DNA of 64,000 nucleotides from JACMLX01 sp040384325 (GCA_040384325.1 JAZKJL010000006.1:1-64000), one strand, 5' to 3'. Shown: positions 24,498 to 34,553, counted from the first letter of the stretch. Numbers and translations: made by a program. The notes: a model not told the origin generated them from the sequence alone.

Positions 24498-26933
24498 TCA
24501 GAACTTCCAGCTGTATCCCAGCCGCAGCACCTGCGTCTCGAGGTAGTCGGTGCTGACGATCCGAAAGTTCGTGCCACGGATGGTGCGTTCCGCCTGGTTG
24601 GTGTTGAGCAGGTCGGTCGCGTTCAGCACGATCTCACCCTTGCCCTGCTGCACGCTCTTCTTCACGCCGACATCCAGCGAGAACCGGCTGCCGATCCGCC
24701 CCTGCGGCAACAGGTCGGGCGCGAGGTAGACGCTCGACAGCTGGACCTGCCAGTCGCGCGGCAGTCGCAGCATTGCGTTCAGCTTTCCGTTGCCCGACGT
24801 GAGCTGCTGGCGCGGTGCGGCATAGGCCACCGGTTCGGGATATTGGTTCACGCCCGAAAAGGCATCGACGGTCCGGCGGAACACGCTGGCACTACCCGTC
24901 AGCGACACGGCGCGTGAGACCGTCTGCTTCCAGGTGAGTTCCGAACCGGTGCTGCGGCTGCGGCCACCATTCTGGAACACGTTGTACAGCAGCACGCTGC
25001 CCGGCACCTGCGTCGTGATGCGCGTGATCGTGCCATCCACCAACTGGTGGAACGCGGCGGCGTACACGCTGCCGGTGGTCCATGCCGCCTTGTAGCCCAG
25101 TTCCATCGCGGTGGAGAATTGCGGTTGCAGCCCCGGATTCCCGACCTTGATCAGTTCCGGCTCGTCGTACTTCGGGAAGATGCGGATGTCCACCTCGTTC
25201 GGCCGGTCCACCCGTCGGTTCACGAACAGCGACAGCTTGTGGGCATCGTCGAACTTCCAGGCGGCGCGCACGTTCGGGAAGGCCTGCAGGTAGCGATAGC
25301 CGTCGCTGCGATACGTGTTGTGATCGGGATTGACGTCATACGCCAGCCGAATCCCTTCCAGGCGCAGCCCGCCTTCCAGTTCGATGCGCTGGTTCTCGAA
25401 CACGTAGGTGCCGTAGGCGGCGGGAATCACCTCACGATACTTCGCCCAGCCACCGGCCCCGGTATCGAGCGGTGAATTCGTGCCCGGGAAGAACTGCATG
25501 TTCACCGGAATCGAGCGGTAGCGCCCCTTGAATCCCGCCTCGACGCGCCCCTGTCGCAGTGGCCTCACGTAATCGGCGTTGACGTCCACCACGTGTTCGT
25601 CCGACAGCAGCTTGAACGCATCGGTCCCGACCGAGGATGGCAGCGTGTTGGTGAAGAAGTACTGCTCATCCTCGCGGTGGAACGAATAATTGGTGGTGAC
25701 GGCCAGCGTATGCCCCGGCTGCACGAACCGGTGTGTCAGCACCGCGGTCGCGAACGCGGTGTACTTCACCTCGTCCTCCAGGAACTGCCAGAGCCGGTAC
25801 CGGTTGTTTAGCGACCCTTCGAAGAACGGACTGTCGCCGTTGTCGAGGATCTTCTCCCGGTTGAAGAGTCCGGACACGACGATGCTGTTGCGGTCACTGA
25901 ACCGGTGGTCCACACCGCCGCTCAGCGTGCCGTAGTCAGTGCGCCGATTGCGTTTCACCTGCTGCAGGATCACGGTGCCATCATCGTAGGTACGGGTGGC
26001 GAATTCGTTCTTGTTCAGCGTCGGTGAGTGCAGCCAGTCGCCCTGCAGGAAGGTGTTGGTGGCGCCGCGCCGGTAGTTCACCGAGAGCGACGGATTCAGC
26101 TTCGGTGTGCCACGATACTGCGGGCGGATGGTGGGCAGGTTCTCCTTCTTGCTCCACAGCGCGCCGGCCCCGCCGGTGAAGCCGACCTTACCATTGAATC
26201 CCTGTTGCTCCTGCCGCTTCATCACCAGGTTGATGACGCCCGCGCTGGCATTGGCATCGAAGCGTGCCGACGGATTGGTGATCACCTCGATTCGCTCCAG
26301 CGCCGAGGCCGGGAGGTTGTCGAGTCCATTCTGCGAACCGAAGCCGGTGAGTGCCGTCTGCTTGCCGTCGATCAACACCACCACCCGGTCGCTGCCGCGC
26401 ACCAGCACCTTCCCGTCCTGCCCGACCGTCACACCCGGCACGGTGGACATCGCCTGCAGCACCGAACCCCCCGACTGGCTGATGTTGTCGGCCACCGTGA
26501 ACGTTTTCCGGTCGAGCGCCGCCGCCACGCCATCCGCGGTGGCGGTGACCACCACGCCGTCGAGTGTGCGTGTCTCGCGCGTCAGGAGCACCGCACCAAG
26601 ATCGAGGAAGGCGCTCAATTCGCCGACCAGCACGCGTTGGCGAACCGGTTGGTAGCCGATCGCACGCACCACCAGCGTGTAGGTCCCCTTTCGCAGGCCG
26701 CCGAAGGTGAAGGCCCCCTGCTGGTTGGTGAGCCGACCGGCGACCAGCGCGGTGTCGCTGGCGCCCTGCAGCTGCACGGTGAGGTACGGCAGCGGCGCGC
26801 GCGACGTGGCATCGAGCACGCGGCCGGAGACGGTGACCGCCGGCGACTGCGCCAGCACCGCCGCCGAGAAGATGGGCAGCATCAGGAGCAGGATCAGTCG
26901 AACGAGTGCGGACATCCGTGTTTCGGTTGGCAT
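24498..26933 (-). CDS. TonB-dependent outer membrane receptor
   Basis: An 811-residue outer membrane protein. A signal peptide ends VLAQ. A carboxypeptidase regulatory-like domain follows (VTVSGRVLDATSRAPLPYLTVQLQG, about 33-118), then a plug (DNISQSGGSVLQAMSTVPGV.., VVLIDGKQTALTG, ALERIEVITNPSARFDA) and a large beta-barrel ending in WKF with a terminal aromatic. It resembles the barrel-3 group of receptors found in Bacteroidota and Gemmatimonadota. The substrate is unknown. It may be transcribed with the upstream amidohydrolase gene, 35 bp away on the same strand. Confidence 0.92.
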   Translation of the reverse strand: MPTETRMSALVRLILLLMLPIFSAAVLAQSPAVTVSGRVLDATSRAPLPYLTVQLQGASDTALVAGRLTNQQGAFTFGGLRKGTYTLVVRAIGYQPVRQRVLVGELSAFLDLGAVLLTRETRTLDGVVVTATADGVAAALDRKTFTVADNISQSGGSVLQAMSTVPGVTVGQDGKVLVRGSDRVVVLIDGKQTALTGFGSQNGLDNLPASALERIEVITNPSARFDANASAGVINLVMKRQEQQGFNGKVGFTGGAGALWSKKENLPTIRPQYRGTPKLNPSLSVNYRRGATNTFLQGDWLHSPTLNKNEFATRTYDDGTVILQQVKRNRRTDYGTLSGGVDHRFSDRNSIVVSGLFNREKILDNGDSPFFEGSLNNRYRLWQFLEDEVKYTAFATAVLTHRFVQPGHTLAVTTNYSFHREDEQYFFTNTLPSSVGTDAFKLLSDEHVVDVNADYVRPLRQGRVEAGFKGRYRSIPVNMQFFPGTNSPLDTGAGGWAKYREVIPAAYGTYVFENQRIELEGGLRLEGIRLAYDVNPDHNTYRSDGYRYLQAFPNVRAAWKFDDAHKLSLFVNRRVDRPNEVDIRIFPKYDEPELIKVGNPGLQPQFSTAMELGYKAAWTTGSVYAAAFHQLVDGTITRITTQVPGSVLLYNVFQNGGRSRSTGSELTWKQTVSRAVSLTGSASVFRRTVDAFSGVNQYPEPVAYAAPRQQLTSGNGKLNAMLRLPRDWQVQLSSVYLAPDLLPQGRIGSRFSLDVGVKKSVQQGKGEIVLNATDLLNTNQAERTIRGTNFRIVSTDYLETQVLRLGYSWKF

Positions 26934-26968
26934 CGAGATGGACCGACATCACCGCGCGTGTGGCGCAG

Positions 26969-28432
26969 TCATCGGGGAGAAACGGACGGTGGCGCGAGTT
27001 CGTTCGCACGCAGGACGCGGCCACGCAGCACGACGGTGTGTACATGACGCACGTTCCCGATAGCGAGCAGCGGATCGGCGTCCAGCAGCACCAGGTCGGC
27101 GCGTCGACCCGCCGTCACAGCGCCCGATGTGGTCTGCTCGTCAAGGAATCGCGCGGCATCCAGCGTGGCCATGCGCAGCACCCGCGCCGGCGTCAGTCCG
27201 CCCCGCACCATCAACGCCAGCTCATCCGCGAAGGCGTAGCCGGCGAGCCACGAATCGGTGCCGACCAGCAACCCGGCGCCGGCGGAATCGAGCGCCCGCA
27301 GCAGGCGGAATTGCGGCTCGAGACCACGCTGTGCGGCCTCGAAATCCTGCTCGCGAAAGTCGCGCAGGTAACTGGTGGTCGAGCGGTCGGAGGGCAACCC
27401 CTGCAGGCTGAGATGTGCGACCTCGGGTCGCTTCAGCAGCCGGGCGTGCGCGGCGGCGGGCGAGAGTTCATGCACCGTGAACGTGAACGTCGGCACGTTC
27501 CAGCTGCCGGCTGCGATCGTGCGCGCGACCAGTGGCCCGATCCGCGCCGTATCGATCCGGTTCCACGCCAGACTCCAGTCGCGGAACGTGCGGGTGCGCG
27601 CCGCGTCGGCCGGATCCAGCAGCGCCGTGATGTAACCACGGAAGTGCTCCACCGAATGCTGCCCGGCGGCCAGCGCCCGATCGATGCCCACGTCGCCCGG
27701 GACATGTCCCGCCACACGCATGCCGAGCGAGCGCGCCACCACGATCACGGAGTCGTACACCTCGGGGGCGAGGGCGTTGTACACCTTCACGAAATCGTAG
27801 CCGGCATCGTGTTGGCGCTGCAGTACGCTGCGCACCAAAGCGGGATCCTCGAGCCGCGCATTATCGGGATGCGACAGCGGTGCGGACTCGACCACCGGGC
27901 CGGCGGTGATGATGCGGGGGCCGATGATGCGCCCGCTGGCGACGCGGGCACGCATGGCGAGATGCGAGCTGTCACCGGCCATGTTGCGCACGGTCGTGAT
28001 GCCGTTCGCCACGTAGGTGCGCAGGTCACCGTCCGTGTACAGGTGCACGTGCATGTCGGCCATGCCCGGCATCAGGAACCGGCCGGTGCCATCCACCACG
28101 TCGGCGCCCGCAGGCACGGCCACGGCAGTCGCCGGAGCGACGCGCGTGATGGTGTCGTGCCGGATCAGCACCGTCTGGCCGGGCAGTAATCGGCCGCGCT
28201 CCACATCGACGACGCTGACGTTCGTGATCGCGACGGTCGCGACGTCGGTGCCGCTGTCCGCCGGGCGACGTGAACAGGCGGCCAGGAGCACACACGCAAC
28301 CGGCATCACGCCCAGCGCTTTGACCGCGATATGAACGCGATCCGTGATGTTTCGGTGCGGGCGCTGTCGTCGAGCGGGCATCGATGCGCTGGAGGCGGTG
28401 CTGATGAAGGAGCGGACGTTGGCATGCATCAT
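26969..28432 (-). CDS. Amidohydrolase family lipoprotein
   Basis: An up to 487-residue metal-dependent hydrolase. The metal ligands are visible in order: HVH in MADMHVHLY, Lys in DFVKVYN (probably carboxylated), His in VAGHVPG, His in HSVEHF and Asp in VGTDSW. The fold resembles imidazolonepropionase/prolidase-like enzymes. The start is uncertain. Internal Met codons at 28381 or 28306 would give a tidier signal ending in the lipobox LLAAC. It is probably periplasmic or outer-membrane anchored. It precedes the TonB receptor gene, suggesting uptake and hydrolysis of one class of compound. Confidence 0.88.
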   Translation of the reverse strand: MMHANVRSFISTASSASMPARRQRPHRNITDRVHIAVKALGVMPVACVLLAACSRRPADSGTDVATVAITNVSVVDVERGRLLPGQTVLIRHDTITRVAPATAVAVPAGADVVDGTGRFLMPGMADMHVHLYTDGDLRTYVANGITTVRNMAGDSSHLAMRARVASGRIIGPRIITAGPVVESAPLSHPDNARLEDPALVRSVLQRQHDAGYDFVKVYNALAPEVYDSVIVVARSLGMRVAGHVPGDVGIDRALAAGQHSVEHFRGYITALLDPADAARTRTFRDWSLAWNRIDTARIGPLVARTIAAGSWNVPTFTFTVHELSPAAAHARLLKRPEVAHLSLQGLPSDRSTTSYLRDFREQDFEAAQRGLEPQFRLLRALDSAGAGLLVGTDSWLAGYAFADELALMVRGGLTPARVLRMATLDAARFLDEQTTSGAVTAGRRADLVLLDADPLLAIGNVRHVHTVVLRGRVLRANELAPPSVSPR

Positions 28433-28663
28433 AGCCGCAGGCGACCGGCCCGGCAGGGCGGGACGTCAGCGCTGCACATGCCACGCCCAGACGACCATCC
28501 CTGTTGGTGTCGGCGCGACGGTCGGGGCGCTTGAAAGACGCGTCGGCCACCGTTGATTGCGGCGAGGAAACCATTGCCTCGGCGGTCACCCCTTCGAGCC
28601 GCTGCTCGCCCGAACCATCACCAGAGATGAGCATACACGTGCCGTCGGCCGATCCAGGATCAG

Positions 28664-29923
28664 GTGCCGCGCGCTGAACCCGCGCGCGGCTGCCTCGTGC
28701 GCCTGCTGCGTGCACTGGTCCGCATCACGCTGGTGCTGATCGTGCTGCTCGCCGCGGCCGCTGGCATACTCTGGCTCTCAGCGCGCGAGGCGCTCGGCGG
28801 ACGGCTCGAAGGCGCAGCGCTGGCGCGGGTCGAGCGCTCCGCGCAGTGGCGCGACGGTGCCTTCGACAACCGGTTGCCGCGGGTGGACGGCCCGATGCTG
28901 CGTGCGTTGGGCGCATTCGCTTTCGGTGGCTCGGCCCATCGCTCGCCGGACGCACCGGTCACGGTGCAAGCGCGCACCGCCGCCGACTACGCAACCCCGC
29001 CTGCGTCGGGATTGCGCGTGACGTGGCTCGGCCACTCCACGCTGCTGCTCGAGATCGACGGGCGCCGAGTGCTGATCGATCCCGTCTGGGGTGAACGCGC
29101 GTCGCCGTTCACGTTCCTGGGTCCGAAGCGATTCTTCGCGCCGCCGCTGCCGCTGGCGCAACTGCCGGCGATCGACGCGGTGGTCATCTCACACGATCAC
29201 TACGATCATCTCGACCTGCCGACCGTGAAGGCACTGGCAGTCCGCAACGTCAAATGGATCGTCCCGCTCGGCGTCGGCGCGCACCTGCGTGCGTGGGGCA
29301 TCGCGGCACGCGACATCGTGGAGCTGGACTGGTGGGAGGCGGTCCGGGTGCACGGGCTCACCGTGACGGCCACGCCGGCGCGACACTTCTCCGGTCGTGG
29401 TGTGGGCGAGGTCAATCGCACGCTGTGGGCCGGCTGGGCCTTCGGCGGTCCGGCGCATCGCGTGTTCTACAGCGGCGACACCGCCCTGCACGACGAGTTC
29501 ACGGAGATCGGTCGCCGACTCGGCCCCTTCGACCTCACGATGATCGAGGCGGGCGCGTACGACGCGCTCTGGGCCGACGTGCACCTCGGTCCGGAACAGG
29601 CTGTGCTCGCACACCAGCTGGTGCGCGGCGATGTGATGCTGCCAGTGCACTGGGGGCTGTTCGACCTCGCGCTGCACGGATGGACCGAACCGATGGAACG
29701 GGTACTGGTCGCTGCGGAGAAGGCCGGCGTGCGCGTGGCGTCACCGCCGCCCGGTGGCATGGTCGAGCCGGCGACCCTCGGTCCGATGCAGCGCTGGTGG
29801 CCAGCCGTGCCGTGGATGAGCGGCGAGGATGCGCCGGCGCTTTCCACCGGCGTCGCGCACCTGCAGCGGCTGATGCCGCGGGGGCCGGCAACCTCGCGTG
29901 CGGATAGCAGTGTGCTGAAGTAG
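28664..29923 (+). CDS. Membrane-anchored MBL-fold hydrolase (NAPE-PLD/UlaG type)
   Basis: A 419-residue protein with a GTG start and one N-terminal membrane segment (VRITLVLIVLLAAAAGILWL). The metallo-beta-lactamase fold shows WLGHSTLLLEIDG, the metal motif SHDHYDHLD, ARHFSGRG, YSGDT and a late PVHWGLFDL. This is the pattern of N-acylphosphatidylethanolamine phospholipase D-like hydrolases. It is therefore a candidate lipid phosphodiesterase or lactonase facing the periplasm. It is divergent from the amidohydrolase. A hairpin lies just after its stop. Confidence 0.88.
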   Translation: MPRAEPARGCLVRLLRALVRITLVLIVLLAAAAGILWLSAREALGGRLEGAALARVERSAQWRDGAFDNRLPRVDGPMLRALGAFAFGGSAHRSPDAPVTVQARTAADYATPPASGLRVTWLGHSTLLLEIDGRRVLIDPVWGERASPFTFLGPKRFFAPPLPLAQLPAIDAVVISHDHYDHLDLPTVKALAVRNVKWIVPLGVGAHLRAWGIAARDIVELDWWEAVRVHGLTVTATPARHFSGRGVGEVNRTLWAGWAFGGPAHRVFYSGDTALHDEFTEIGRRLGPFDLTMIEAGAYDALWADVHLGPEQAVLAHQLVRGDVMLPVHWGLFDLALHGWTEPMERVLVAAEKAGVRVASPPPGGMVEPATLGPMQRWWPAVPWMSGEDAPALSTGVAHLQRLMPRGPATSRADSSVLK

Positions 29924-29934
29924 CGACGCGACTC

Positions 29935-29952
29935 TGACATCCGCTGATGTCA
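29935..29952. terminator. Small hairpin between convergent genes
   Basis: TGACATC-CGCT-GATGTCA is a perfect 7-bp stem with a 4-base loop, between the genes ending at 29923 (+) and 29975 (-). It lacks a T-run, so the call is tentative. Confidence 0.5.
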
Positions 29953-29974
29953 ATCTCGACGCAGGAACAGCGCG

Positions 29975-31870
29975 CTACGTCGGCGTCGCACCCGCCTGCA
30001 CCTCCCGCTGCGCCTCCGCCAACCGCCCCGCATCCTCGCCCAGCAGCCGCGCCGCATCGAGCAACGTGGTGAGCGGCGCCAGGTCACCGGCGCCCGCGTG
30101 CAGCCGCAGCAGATCGAGCCGCACGTTCTCCAGTGCAGCCACGCTCGCCGCCAGGCGCGCTGCCGCAGCCTCGCGACGCGTGTCGAGCACCGCAGCATCG
30201 GCCGCCGCCGACGGCACCAGCGCCGCAACGACGTCGAGGTCCGCGCGCGCTTCGGCCGCATGCGCTTCCAGTGCGCCGACGATCTGCGGCAGGTCGTGCA
30301 GCTGCTCGCGGTACGCCGTCGGCAGCGCGGTGAACAGCTCACCTGCGGCGACACCCAGCGCGGCCTCGGTGGCGCGGAAGGCGCCGGCGCCGATCGTGCG
30401 CGAGCGCTCCGGTGCGCCGAGGCGTGTGGCCAGCCATTCGCCGGCGCGGCTGGTCCACAGCCGCTCGCGCACGCCGGTCTGCCACCAGTTCCGCAACCGC
30501 TTCGGAATGAACGACACGTCGAGCGCGTTGCTCACGGCGCCGAGCAGCAACGTCGTCAGGAACGGCGTCAGCACGTAGACCGCCTGCCCCCTGTTCTCGT
30601 GGATGATGTCCGCGAGCAGCAGGCCGAGCATGACGGCAAGCGCGCTCGCTGACGTCACCGTGGCCGCACGCAGCAGCCGACGCGCACCGCTCTCCGGCCC
30701 GTCCAGCTGCAGGGCCTCAGTCTCCTCGCGTTCCTTGCGTGCGAGGGCCAGCGCCGAGCGCAGGTCGGCGAGGGTGTGCCCGGCCTTGAACTGCCGGCGT
30801 GCCTGGTTGAGATGGAAGCCGACGATCGGCAGGAGCGGCAACGACGCAATGCCGGCGAGCATCACGATATCGGCCGGCCCCGCGGGCCGGTTGCCTGTCA
30901 CCCACACGATGAAGTTCGCGGAGGTCAGCGTGCCGAACACCGCGCCCCAGCCGAGATACGGCACCAGCAGCGGATTGCGTGCGGCGAGCCACGCGCGCAG
31001 CGTCGCGGGGAGTGCCGGACGCGTGTCGGGTGCGGGCGCGAGTGCCGCGGCCAGCGCCTCGCCATCCTGGAATCGGCTCGCACGATCGCGCAGCAGGCAG
31101 CGGTCGATCGCCGCGCCGAGTGCGGGCGGCAGCCCCGGCGCGATCCGCTGCAGGCTGGGAGGCGCGCCGGTGGCTTGCTGCACCAGCAGCGCCGGCAGGT
31201 TCGCCCCGTCGAACGGCAACCGGCCACTGATCGCCAGGTAGCCCACCACGCCCAGCGCGTAGATGTCGCTCCGACCATCGATCACGTCGTTCGCGGCTTG
31301 CTCGGGACTCATGAAGTGCGCCGTGCCCATCACCGGTTGCGCCTCGGCAGACGCCACCGTCAGGGCGTTGCTCTGTGCGATGCCGAAGTCCGTCACCAGC
31401 GCGCGTCCGGTCCCCGCTTCGAGCAGGATGTTGTCGGGCTTCACGTCGCGATGCACGATGCCGCGGCCGTGCGCGTACGCCAGCGCCCATGCCACCTCGC
31501 GGAGGATCCGCGCGGCGTCGGGGGGCGGCAGGGGACCGCGTGTGCGGAGGCGATCGCCGAGCGTCTCGCCGTGGACGTAGCTCATCACGAAGTACACGCA
31601 GCCACCCGCCTCGCCGACGCGGTGGATCGGCACGATGTGCGGGTGCGACAGCCCGGCCGCCGTGCGCGCCTCGCGCAGGAACCGATCGCGCGAGTCGGCC
31701 GCCTGCGCCATCGCCATCGGCAGCGTCTTGATGGCCACGTCGCGATCCAGCTGCACGTCGCGCGCGAGATAGACGATGCCCATGCCGCCACGCCCCAGTT
31801 CGCGCTGCAGCGAATACTCGCCGGCCAGCGCTTCCTGCAGGGCGAGGAATTCGGCGGAGGGCAGGGTCAT
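29975..31870 (-). CDS. Ser/Thr protein kinase with four C-terminal TM segments
   Basis: A 631-residue kinase. The chosen ATG (MTLPSAEFLALQ) is 38 residues before the GRGGMGIVY loop. VAIKTLP, IVHRDVKPDN, TDFGIAQ and MSPEQA are intact. After the kinase domain come two paired hydrophobic segments (about YLGWGAVFGTLTSANFIVW and IVMLAGIASLPLLPIVGF), then two more (VTSASALAVMLGLLLADII and VYVLTPFLTTLLLGAV). A helical, Ala-rich C-terminus rich in coiled-coil residues ends it. This architecture recurs in Gemmatimonadota-like genomes. Overlapping dyads about 90-115 bp upstream may control it. Confidence 0.92.
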   Translation of the reverse strand: MTLPSAEFLALQEALAGEYSLQRELGRGGMGIVYLARDVQLDRDVAIKTLPMAMAQAADSRDRFLREARTAAGLSHPHIVPIHRVGEAGGCVYFVMSYVHGETLGDRLRTRGPLPPPDAARILREVAWALAYAHGRGIVHRDVKPDNILLEAGTGRALVTDFGIAQSNALTVASAEAQPVMGTAHFMSPEQAANDVIDGRSDIYALGVVGYLAISGRLPFDGANLPALLVQQATGAPPSLQRIAPGLPPALGAAIDRCLLRDRASRFQDGEALAAALAPAPDTRPALPATLRAWLAARNPLLVPYLGWGAVFGTLTSANFIVWVTGNRPAGPADIVMLAGIASLPLLPIVGFHLNQARRQFKAGHTLADLRSALALARKEREETEALQLDGPESGARRLLRAATVTSASALAVMLGLLLADIIHENRGQAVYVLTPFLTTLLLGAVSNALDVSFIPKRLRNWWQTGVRERLWTSRAGEWLATRLGAPERSRTIGAGAFRATEAALGVAAGELFTALPTAYREQLHDLPQIVGALEAHAAEARADLDVVAALVPSAAADAAVLDTRREAAAARLAASVAALENVRLDLLRLHAGAGDLAPLTTLLDAARLLGEDAGRLAEAQREVQAGATPT

Positions 31871-31957
31871 CTCGGGCGGGTATCGGGCGATGAGGTGCGT
31901 GCGCGTGAACGAAACCGGCGCAGGCGCTGAAACGAAGCGGACTGACCACCGCGTGTC

Positions 31958-31987
31958 AGTGCTCAAAGCACTTTACACAACAAAGTG
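31958..31987. promoter_or_regulatory. Overlapping dyads upstream of the kinase gene
   Basis: AGTGCT-CAA-AGCACT (31958-31972) overlaps CACTTT-N7-AAAGTG (31969-31987). Both are perfect short inverted repeats in AT-richer DNA 88-117 bp upstream of the kinase start, as expected for an operator or promoter region. No binding protein can be named. Confidence 0.45.
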
Positions 31988-32110
31988 TGGCGGTGCAAGG
32001 GCGGCTGGGCCTGCGACGGGCAGTTACGACGTCCGCGCCAGCCGCCGCAGCCGGGCCTCGAAGCCAGTCATGAAATCAGCATTCCACGCGTGCTGATGGG
32101 TGAGTTGGGC

Positions 32111-32548
32111 TCATGACGCGCGTGACTCGGCCGCCTTCTCTTTCGCCCGGCGGTAGCGCTCCAGTAGCCGTGTTCCTTTCGCCGCCAACTTGGCCGCGGC
32201 GGCCGCCGTCTTCGGCACCGGCTCGCCCCACGCATGCGCCGAGAGTGCGAGTCGCGTCGGCTTGCCGTCGTCGCCGACGAGCGGGCCACGCAGCGTGGCG
32301 AAATGGCGGCGCAGGAACGAGCCCTTGCGTCGCATCTTCTCCGGCGTGTCTGCCGGTCCACGCACGCCGGGCTTGAGGTTGGCGCCCTCCTTCGCCTTGA
32401 AGGCGCGGCGACCGGCCGCGGTGAGGCCGCCCTCGGGATCCTTCAACGGCGACTTCTTCGCCCGCGCCGTCTTTTTCCTGGCGCTGTTCCGTGTGGGTGT
32501 CTTGGTCGTGCCACGTTTCGCTTTGACTGACCTCTTCCGTACTGCCAT
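32111..32548 (-). CDS. Basic DUF6321-like protein
   Basis: A 145-residue very basic protein (Lys/Arg-rich N-terminal 40 residues, histone H1-like). The conserved core reads GGLTAAGRRAFKAKEGANLKPG, then MRRKGSFLRRHF and PTRLALSAHAWGEPVPK. This matches DUF6321 proteins as I remember them. A GGAGGAG ribosome site precedes the ATG. DNA or RNA binding is a reasonable inference from charge, with no direct evidence. It is divergent from the aldo/keto reductase at 32848 across 299 bp, in which I see no other gene. Confidence 0.8.
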   Translation of the reverse strand: MAVRKRSVKAKRGTTKTPTRNSARKKTARAKKSPLKDPEGGLTAAGRRAFKAKEGANLKPGVRGPADTPEKMRRKGSFLRRHFATLRGPLVGDDGKPTRLALSAHAWGEPVPKTAAAAAKLAAKGTRLLERYRRAKEKAAESRAS

Positions 32549-32847
32549 TGGTCTCCTCCGGGGTGCGTACCGTAGCGTCGTTCGAGGGGTTTTCGGTCAA
32601 GGACTGATCACCCTCGATGCGTTTCAAGCAGACCCCGGCAGCGCACGATGCCCCGCTGCGGTCAGCCCACCCGGCTCACTCGTCCGTCGTCAGTCGAACT
32701 TGACCGAACGGGAACGTCAGCCGAGGTGTCGGGCGATGCTCGACGCCGTTGACCGCATGAACACCCGCAAGCCTGATAGACTCACGCGTGCGCTGTGAAC
32801 TGAACGGCGCGCATCGCAACCGACGACGCTTCCTCGGAGAATTCGAC

Positions 32848-33840
32848 ATGCAGACCCGCACCCTCGGCACCACCGGCCTCGACGTCTCCGCGCTCGGACT
32901 CGGCTGCATGGGCCTCAGCTTCGGCCTCGGTCCGGCCATCGACCGCAGCGACGCGGTGACTCTGTTGCGCGCCGCCGTCGACCGTGGTGTCACGTTCTTC
33001 GACACGGCGCAGATCTACGGTCCCTTCACCAACGAGGACCTGCTTGGCGACGCACTCGAACCCGTCCGCGACCGCGTCGCCATCGCCACCAAGTTCGGCT
33101 TCGCGTACGATGACGCGGGCAAGCCCACCGGTGCCCTCGACAGCCGCCCCCAGACCATCCGCCGCGGCGTCGAGGATTCACTGCGACGCCTGCGCACCGA
33201 TCACATCGACCTGCTCTACCAGCATCGTGTCGATCCCGCAGTGCCGATCGAGGAGGTGGCCGGTGCGGTGCGCGACCTGATCGCGGCGGGCAAGGTGCGG
33301 CACTTCGGCCTGTCGGAGGCCGGCGTGCAGACGATCCGCCGAGCGCACGCGGTGCAACCGGTCACCGCACTGCAGAGTGAGTACTCGCTCTGGTGGCGTG
33401 AGCCGGAAGACGAGATCCTGCCGGTGCTCGAGGAACTGGGCATCGGCTTCGTCCCGTTCTCGCCGCTGGGCAAGGGATTCCTCACCGGCACCATCGACGA
33501 GACGACGGCGTTCGACGCCACCGACTTCCGCAACACGGTGCCGCGCTTCGCGCCCGAGAACCGCAAGGCGAACCAGGCGGTGGTGGAGTCGGTGCGCGCG
33601 GTCGCGGACCGCAAGGACGTCACGCCGGCGCAGCTGGCGCTCGCCTGGGTGCTGGCGCAGCGCCCGTGGATCGTGCCGATTCCCGGCACCACCAAGCGGC
33701 ACCGTCTCGAGGAGAACGTGGCCGCGGCCGACGTCGTGTTGACCGCGGACGAGGTGCGCGAGATCGAGGAGCTGACGACGCGCGTGGCGGTGCAGGGCGA
33801 GCGGTATTCGGCGGCGTCGCAACGGATGATCGACCGGTGA
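32848..33840 (+). CDS. Aldo/keto reductase
   Basis: A 330-residue NADPH-dependent oxidoreductase. The tetrad is visible: Asp in FFDTAQIYG with Tyr, Lys in ATKFGF, and His in YQHRVD. The cofactor end has PIPGTTKRHRLEENVAA. It has no signal peptide, so it is cytoplasmic. It is closely similar to the Tat-exported paralogue at 48870. The stop overlaps the start of the next gene by 4 bp (GTGA). Confidence 0.94.
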   Translation: MQTRTLGTTGLDVSALGLGCMGLSFGLGPAIDRSDAVTLLRAAVDRGVTFFDTAQIYGPFTNEDLLGDALEPVRDRVAIATKFGFAYDDAGKPTGALDSRPQTIRRGVEDSLRRLRTDHIDLLYQHRVDPAVPIEEVAGAVRDLIAAGKVRHFGLSEAGVQTIRRAHAVQPVTALQSEYSLWWREPEDEILPVLEELGIGFVPFSPLGKGFLTGTIDETTAFDATDFRNTVPRFAPENRKANQAVVESVRAVADRKDVTPAQLALAWVLAQRPWIVPIPGTTKRHRLEENVAAADVVLTADEVREIEELTTRVAVQGERYSAASQRMIDR

Positions 33841-34553
33841 AACACAAGCACGCCATTCAGGCGCTCGCCGCCGCATTGCTGGCTTCGGGCAGCGCGTACG
33901 CGCAGCCCGTCTCGCTCCACGCGCTCCAGTCCACGCAGGGCCTGCAGCCCCACAACGTGACGGCAACGGCCGTGACCCATGCCGGGAGGCGTGGCATCCG
34001 GATCGTCACGTCCGACGCGGTGCAGCGCCAGGTCGATGGGCAGCCCATCGAGCAGCAGGCGCAACTCGAACGCCTGGCTGTGATCACTGGCACGGACTTC
34101 GGTGACGGCGTGATCGAGGTCGAGCTGTCCGGCGCGCCGGCGCCCGGTGCAGCGGCTGGTGCGCGCGGCTTCGTCGGCCTCGCCTTTCGCGTACAGCCCG
34201 ACCTGCGCACCTACGACGCGTTCTATCTCCGCCCCACCAATGGACGCGCCGATGATCAACCGCGGCGCAATCATGCGACGCAGTACATCTCGCATCCGGC
34301 GTGGACGTGGAACCGGCTGCGGCAGGAATCGCCGGGGAAGTACGAGGCGTACGTGGACCTCGTGCCTGACGCCTGGACCCGCGTGCGCATCGAAGTGCGC
34401 GGTGACACGGCGCGATTGTACGTGCATGATGCTGCGCAGCCGACCCTGATCGTGCACGACGTGAAGACCGGCGCGCAGCAGCGTGGCGCCATCGCCCTCT
34501 GGATCGACGCTGGCACGGTGGCGCACTTCCGCAAGCTGCGGATCAGCCGGTAA
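33837..34553 (+). CDS. Secreted concanavalin-like (DUF1080/3-keto-disaccharide hydrolase-like) protein
   Basis: A 238-residue protein with GTG start and a Sec signal ending AYAQ. The mature part is beta-rich: FGDGVIEVELSG, GFVGLAFRVQ, YDAFYLRPTNGR, QYISHPAWTWNRLRQ, YEAYVDLVPDAWTRVRIEV and GAIALWIDAGTVAHFRKL. This is the jelly-roll layout of DUF1080-type proteins, some of which hydrolyse 3-keto-disaccharides. Coupling to an aldo/keto reductase suggests a sugar-related pathway, which is inference. Confidence 0.82.
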   Translation: MKHKHAIQALAAALLASGSAYAQPVSLHALQSTQGLQPHNVTATAVTHAGRRGIRIVTSDAVQRQVDGQPIEQQAQLERLAVITGTDFGDGVIEVELSGAPAPGAAAGARGFVGLAFRVQPDLRTYDAFYLRPTNGRADDQPRRNHATQYISHPAWTWNRLRQESPGKYEAYVDLVPDAWTRVRIEVRGDTARLYVHDAAQPTLIVHDVKTGAQQRGAIALWIDAGTVAHFRKLRISR

